Position numbers and translations under genes: made by a program. Positions 60,427 to 64,000 of a stretch of 64,000 bases of DNA are shown piece after piece. Under the pieces are notes generated by a model, which was given only the letters and a program-made list of their open reading frames with translations, did not search any database and was not told the DNA's origin. Each line of letters begins with the position of its first letter. The first letter of the stretch is position 1. The DNA is from Egaibacter danicus (GTDB lineage: Bacteria > Pseudomonadota > Gammaproteobacteria > Burkholderiales > Burkholderiaceae_C): the NCBI GenBank assembly GCA_016707075.1, contig JADJII010000005.1, forward strand, positions 186,001 to 250,000. Direction: 5' to 3'.

Positions 60427-62466
60427 TCAATACGCAGGCCGTACCGACGGAAGATCCATGGGAATGGTGGCAAACAGCGACTCGCGCACTTCACCACGGG
60501 ATGGCGTGTGGCTACGCCCGGCCGCGTGGCCCACGTGGGTGAGATCGGCTTGCGGCGCCGGGCGGCCCAACAGGAAGCCCTGAAATTCATTGCAACCGAG
60601 CTCCTGCAGGGCGAGCATCTGGGTTCGGGTTTCAACCCCTTCAGCGTTGACATGCATGTTGAGTGAGTGCGCCAGGGTGATGATGGAGCGGACGATCACG
60701 GCGACCTTGGGATCGTTTGTCAGATTCCTGGTGAACACCTGATCAATCTTGAGCTTGTCGAACGGGAAGCGCCACAGGTAGGCCAGGCTCGAATACCCAG
60801 TGCCAAAGTCATCCATGGCAATTGACACCCCCAATGCCGCCAGTTGACGCAGTGTCTCCATGATTTGATCTGAATTCGTCATCAGAAGAGATTCTGTGAT
60901 CTCCAGCCCCAGCCGTTGCGCGGGAAGCCCACTATCCTGGAGCGACCGCGCAACCTGTTTGACCAATTTTCCGCCAGCAAACTGATTGGCAGACAGATTG
61001 ACGGCCACGGTGAGGGTGTGCGGCCAGCTTTGGGCATCTTTGCAGGCCTTGCGCAACACCCACAAACCAATGTCGTCTATCAGCCCCGTTTCTTCGGCTA
61101 ACGGAATGAATTCGCCGGGCGACACCATGCCGCGTGTGGGGTGCTTCCATCGAACCAGGGCCTCGTAACCCACCAGCAGGTCGCCATCGTTGCCGTACTG
61201 GGGCTGGTAGTAGACCATCAGCTGGTCTGAGGAAATAGCCTGTCGCAGGTCACGTGTGAGTTCGCGCTTGGCCTGCATCTGACGATCCAGCAGGTCGTCA
61301 TAAAAAGCAAACGTGCCCCGCCCCACGGCCTTGGCGCGATACAGCGCCTGATCGGCCTTGCTCATCAGGTCGTCCGCGTCCGCTCCATCGGACCCGTTCA
61401 ACACGATGCCGATACTTCCGCCGCACCGTACCTGATGGCCAGACAACTCGATGGGAACCGCCAGAGCCTCCCCGATCCGCTTGGCAAAAGGCGAAACCGA
61501 AGCTTGTGTCGCCTGCCCAATCAACAGGATGGCGAATTCGTCGCCACCCAGGCGGGCAACCCTGTCGCCTTCCCGCAGGCAAGCTTTCAGCCGCTGGGCG
61601 GTGAGTCGCAGGACCTCGTCGCCCAGAGTGTGACCCAACGAATCGTTCACCTCCTTGAAGTGATCCAGATCGATGCGCAACAGTGAAAAAACAGCTCCCC
61701 GATGGGACTTGCGCTGGACGGCCTGACCGAGTGCTTCATTGAAACTGGCCCGGTTCATGGTGCCACTGAGCACATCATGGTGCGCGAGATAGCGTATCTT
61801 TTCCTCGGCCTTGCGCTGCTTGCGCAAGCGAACCACATACTGCCAGGTGGCCACGGAGCCAATCAACGACAACAGGATCGCCACGACGGCGGCAATACGG
61901 GTGAGGCCTTCTTCAGCATTGGCAGCCCGCTGGGTTTGATCTACATGGACTTCGACCACGCCCAATACCTTTCCCTCAAAGAGCACGGGCAGATAGACCT
62001 CACCATAGACCGTTGGCCCACCTGACCAGGGCTGTCGCTGAAGGGCGACATAACGTGTGCCACCCAGAACCTGTTTGCGGATGCCTGCCTTGCTGCCATC
62101 TGCGGCCCGGTCACCGATGCCGTTCTTGAAGCTGTCGTAGGAAGGGATATCCGGTTTCTCCAGGTCGTCCGACATCAGGAGCAAACGGCCGCTTGGGTCG
62201 AACAGCCGGAAGTCAAACACGTCGTTGACCCTGCGCAGGTGCATCAGGCGCTCTCGTGCAACTGGCGTGAGTTGACCCGTGGAAAAAATGGAGTCGAGGC
62301 TGGGTACGGTCTGGCTGAACAGCTGTGACCAGCGGATGGCAGACTGCTCGGCGTCCTGCTTCAGTTGGCGGCTCGATTCCTGTCGCGATATCCCGCCCAT
62401 CACGACTAGGGTCAGGACAAAAACGGCGATCCAGATCAGGGCCGATTTCCAGTCAGCTTTCCTCAT
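60427..62466 (-). CDS. GGDEF-EAL membrane protein (cyclic di-GMP turnover)
   Basis: A ~680-residue protein: membrane span near residues 8-28, a periplasmic sensor region (~30-190, with FDFRLFDPSGRLLLMSDD), a second span near 195-220, GGDEF domain with LGGDEFAILL near residue 307, and EAL domain starting EALVRWKHP near residue 435 and ending at ELGCNEFQGFLLGRP. The start is uncertain: ATG 62466 directly precedes the first span; ATG 62541 and GTG 62622 are also in frame. It is divergent from the trp leader. Confidence 0.9.
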   Translation of the reverse strand: MRKADWKSALIWIAVFVLTLVVMGGISRQESSRQLKQDAEQSAIRWSQLFSQTVPSLDSIFSTGQLTPVARERLMHLRRVNDVFDFRLFDPSGRLLLMSDDLEKPDIPSYDSFKNGIGDRAADGSKAGIRKQVLGGTRYVALQRQPWSGGPTVYGEVYLPVLFEGKVLGVVEVHVDQTQRAANAEEGLTRIAAVVAILLSLIGSVATWQYVVRLRKQRKAEEKIRYLAHHDVLSGTMNRASFNEALGQAVQRKSHRGAVFSLLRIDLDHFKEVNDSLGHTLGDEVLRLTAQRLKACLREGDRVARLGGDEFAILLIGQATQASVSPFAKRIGEALAVPIELSGHQVRCGGSIGIVLNGSDGADADDLMSKADQALYRAKAVGRGTFAFYDDLLDRQMQAKRELTRDLRQAISSDQLMVYYQPQYGNDGDLLVGYEALVRWKHPTRGMVSPGEFIPLAEETGLIDDIGLWVLRKACKDAQSWPHTLTVAVNLSANQFAGGKLVKQVARSLQDSGLPAQRLGLEITESLLMTNSDQIMETLRQLAALGVSIAMDDFGTGYSSLAYLWRFPFDKLKIDQVFTRNLTNDPKVAVIVRSIITLAHSLNMHVNAEGVETRTQMLALQELGCNEFQGFLLGRPAPQADLTHVGHAAGRSHTPSRGEVRESLFATIPMDLPSVRPAY

Positions 62467-62575
62467 GACGAAGTCGGCGCCTCGTCGCGAATGTTGTTCA
62501 TGTCTTGCAATCAGGGTTTCGCTTGTAGGAATTTTCGGCATCTGGCGTGCAAACTTAAGCCGGAAAAACGGGGTT

Positions 62576-62604
62576 TTCCGGCAGTCTTTTGTCTTTGCTA
62601 CACT
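62576..62604 (+). promoter_or_regulatory. Possible trp promoter
   Basis: TACACT at 62599-62604 resembles a -10 box, with only a weak -35 candidate (TTCCGG) 17 bp upstream. Transcription would begin at about 62611, which is the first base of the leader-peptide ATG. Confidence 0.35.
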
Positions 62605-62610
62605 GTTGCC

Positions 62611-62694
62611 ATGTTCATTCACCGCACGATCATCACGGGGTTTAGCGACCGGGGAGCCTGGCCCTGGCGTCAGCCATCCGTCGTGTGCCGTTGA
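62611..62694 (+). CDS. trpL: Probable trp leader peptide
   Basis: A 27-residue frame (MFIHRTIITGFSDRG..., ending SVVCR) carries Trp-Pro-Trp near its middle, two rare Trp codons within three, 109 bp before trpE. This is the classical layout of a ribosome-mediated attenuation leader. No ribosome site precedes the ATG, so a leaderless transcript is possible. Downstream, a short GCCCC/GGGGC stem (62732-62748) could be part of the attenuator, but it lacks a T-run. Confidence 0.65.
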   Translation: MFIHRTIITGFSDRGAWPWRQPSVVCR

Positions 62695-62803
62695 TTTGCA
62701 CCAGTTGACTAACCGTCACTGAGTGCTTCGCGCCCCCCAATCCGGGGCATTGAATTGAATGAACGCCCTGCAGCAGCGGGGTGAGCGAGTGGAGGCTCTT
62801 ACC

Positions 62804-64000
62804 TTGATTACCGAACTTGAATTCAAAAGCCTGAGTGCGCAGGGCTTTAACCGCATTCCGCTGATGGCGGAAGCCTTTGCGGACCTGGAAACGCCCTTGT
62901 CCCTGTACCTGAAGCTGGCGTTTTCCAAAGACGGCGGTAAATACAGCTTTTTGCTGGAGTCTGTGGTTGGCGGCGAGCGGTTTGGCCGCTACAGCTTTAT
63001 TGGTCTTCCGGCCAGAACCCTGGTGCGATCCAGCGGCTTTGGTGCCGATGCAATAACCGAAGTGGTGAAAGACGGCAAAGTGGTGGAGACATCACACCAG
63101 AATCCGCTGGATTTCATTGCTGACTATCAAAAGCGCTTCAAGGTTGCGCTGAGACCAGGCCTGCCGCGATTTTGTGGTGGCCTGGCCGGATATTTTGGTT
63201 ATGACACGGTGCGCTACATCGAAAAGAAGCTGGAGCAAACCTGCCCACCCGACACGCTGGGCTGCCCGGACATCCTGCTGTTGCAGTGTGAAGAGCTGGC
63301 GGTGATCGACAACCTGTCGGGCAAGCTGTACCTGATCGTCTATGCCGACCCTGGTCAGCCCGAGGCCTATGCGAACGCCAAAAAGCGCCTGCGGGATCTG
63401 CGGGAGCAGCTCAAGTACTCGGTGAGTGCGCCTGTCGTCAAGCCCACACAAACCTACCCGGCCGAGCGTGACTTTGCCAAGGCAGACTACATCGCGGCCG
63501 TGGAGCGCGCCAAGGAGATGATTGCTGGCGGTGACTTCATGCAGGTGCAGGTGGGGCAGCGCATCAAGAAGCGCTATACCGAGTCGCCGCTGTCGCTCTA
63601 CCGTGCGCTGCGCTCGCTGAACCCCAGCCCCTACATGTATTACTACCATTTTGGTGACTTTCATGTGGTAGGTGCATCGCCCGAGATTCTGGTTCGCCAG
63701 GAAATGATTCAGGCGGACGGGCAGACGGAGCAAAAAATCACCATTCGCCCGCTGGCGGGCACCAGACCGCGCGGTGCGACGCCGGAGAAAGACAAGGCGG
63801 CCGAGGCGGAGCTGATCAACGACCCCAAAGAGCGTGCCGAGCATGTGATGCTGATTGACCTGGCGCGCAATGACATTGGACGCATTGCCAAGATCGGTAC
63901 CGTGAAGGTCACCGAGGCTTTTGCCGTGGAGCGGTACAGCCATGTGATGCATATCGTGAGCAATGTTGAGGGTGCGTTGCTCGATGGCATGACCAGTATG
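62804..64000 (+). CDS. trpE: Anthranilate synthase component I (3' end beyond window)
   Basis: The frame stays open for 399 codons to the window edge; full length should be about 500. It begins MITELEFKSLSAQGFNRIPL at TTG 62804, with a GGAGG ribosome site 8 bp upstream. Conserved motifs are LLESVVGGERFGRYSFIG (Trp feedback site region), GGDFMQVQVGQR, LAGTRPRGATPEKD, DLARNDIGRIAKIGTVKV and ERYSHVMHIVSNVEG. It makes anthranilate from chorismate and glutamine-derived ammonia with TrpG. It follows the probable trp leader. Confidence 0.96.
   Translation, partial: MITELEFKSLSAQGFNRIPLMAEAFADLETPLSLYLKLAFSKDGGKYSFLLESVVGGERFGRYSFIGLPARTLVRSSGFGADAITEVVKDGKVVETSHQNPLDFIADYQKRFKVALRPGLPRFCGGLAGYFGYDTVRYIEKKLEQTCPPDTLGCPDILLLQCEELAVIDNLSGKLYLIVYADPGQPEAYANAKKRLRDLREQLKYSVSAPVVKPTQTYPAERDFAKADYIAAVERAKEMIAGGDFMQVQVGQRIKKRYTESPLSLYRALRSLNPSPYMYYYHFGDFHVVGASPEILVRQEMIQADGQTEQKITIRPLAGTRPRGATPEKDKAAEAELINDPKERAEHVMLIDLARNDIGRIAKIGTVKVTEAFAVERYSHVMHIVSNVEGALLDGMTSM

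Noticed and set aside
62732..62748. Strong intrinsic terminator before trpE
   Set aside because: Only a 5 bp GC stem and no T-run; kept as a weak part of the leader region, not as a terminator.
1..64000. tRNA, rRNA or transposase genes
   Set aside because: No cloverleaf with CCA-type end, no rRNA core sequence and no DDE or HUH transposase motifs were noticed by eye.

Overview
The window is a GC-rich chromosomal stretch of a betaproteobacterium, most likely Burkholderiales / Comamonadaceae (Rhodoferax- or Polaromonas-like). This rests on gene content and order (argS–SPOR–dsbA, lptA–lptB–rpoN, apaG–rpe–gph–trpE), on many TRAP, CaiB and LysR genes, and on a family of ~65 bp dispersed repeats that I recall from this family. 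The genus is an inference.

Layout. (1) 1–4.9 kb: sugar catabolism: end of a Gfo/Idh/MocA oxidoreductase, ThuA-like protein, a second Gfo/Idh/MocA enzyme, GH43 beta-xylosidase/arabinosidase and aldose 1-epimerase. (2) 4.9–20.2 kb: a large accessory catabolic region. A frameshifted LysR gene faces a ketopantoate-reductase-like, VOC, MaoC, CaiB (frameshifted) and shikimate-dehydrogenase-like operon. Then come a TetR regulator, a TRAP transporter (DctQ, DctM, DctP), an oxidoreductase, a type II dehydroquinase, a second altered shikimate-dehydrogenase homologue, an AEC permease, another oxidoreductase, a LigI-like amidohydrolase and a LysR. Together they look like uptake and breakdown of a hydroaromatic or polyol acid, not shikimate biosynthesis. 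(3) 20.2–27.7 kb: housekeeping genes argS, SPOR protein, dsbA, lptA, lptB, rpoN, rlmL. (4) 27.7–36.8 kb: mixed genes (PIN toxin, GNAT, glutamate-synthase-like protein, SEC-C protein, exporter, cinA, pgpA, diguanylate cyclase, LysR, tautomerase, VOC).

(5) 36.9–47.5 kb: an Rhs polymorphic-toxin island on the minus strand, inserted between a VOC gene and its probable WYL regulator. One long secreted Rhs gene (split by one frameshift) with two small membrane proteins is followed by two orphan modules, each made of a decayed Rhs core piece, a distinct C-terminal domain and a translationally overlapping immunity candidate. Modules are bounded by copies of the dispersed repeat plus a shared ~100 bp segment. 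The left edge carries a 5' scrap of the WYL gene fused to Rhs sequence.

(6) 47.5–51.6 kb: WYL regulator, then a glutamine-synthetase-like / class III aminotransferase / GntR operon headed by a perfect 22 bp palindrome. (7) 51.6–64 kb: thiL, a Gcr-family membrane protein, apaG, rpe, a GGDEF-EAL protein, gph, a chalcone-isomerase-like protein, a chemoreceptor fragment, a second GGDEF-EAL protein, and trpE (cut by the window end) behind a probable trp leader peptide with a Trp-Pro-Trp run.

The most unusual signals are the modular Rhs island, the dispersed element lying in-frame inside at least four conserved genes (rpoN, rlmL, cinA, thiL, probably gph), and the catabolic cluster with paralogous shikimate-pathway folds. 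Several genes carry single-base frameshifts, so assembly error must be kept in mind. No rRNA, tRNA, CRISPR array or transposase gene was seen.
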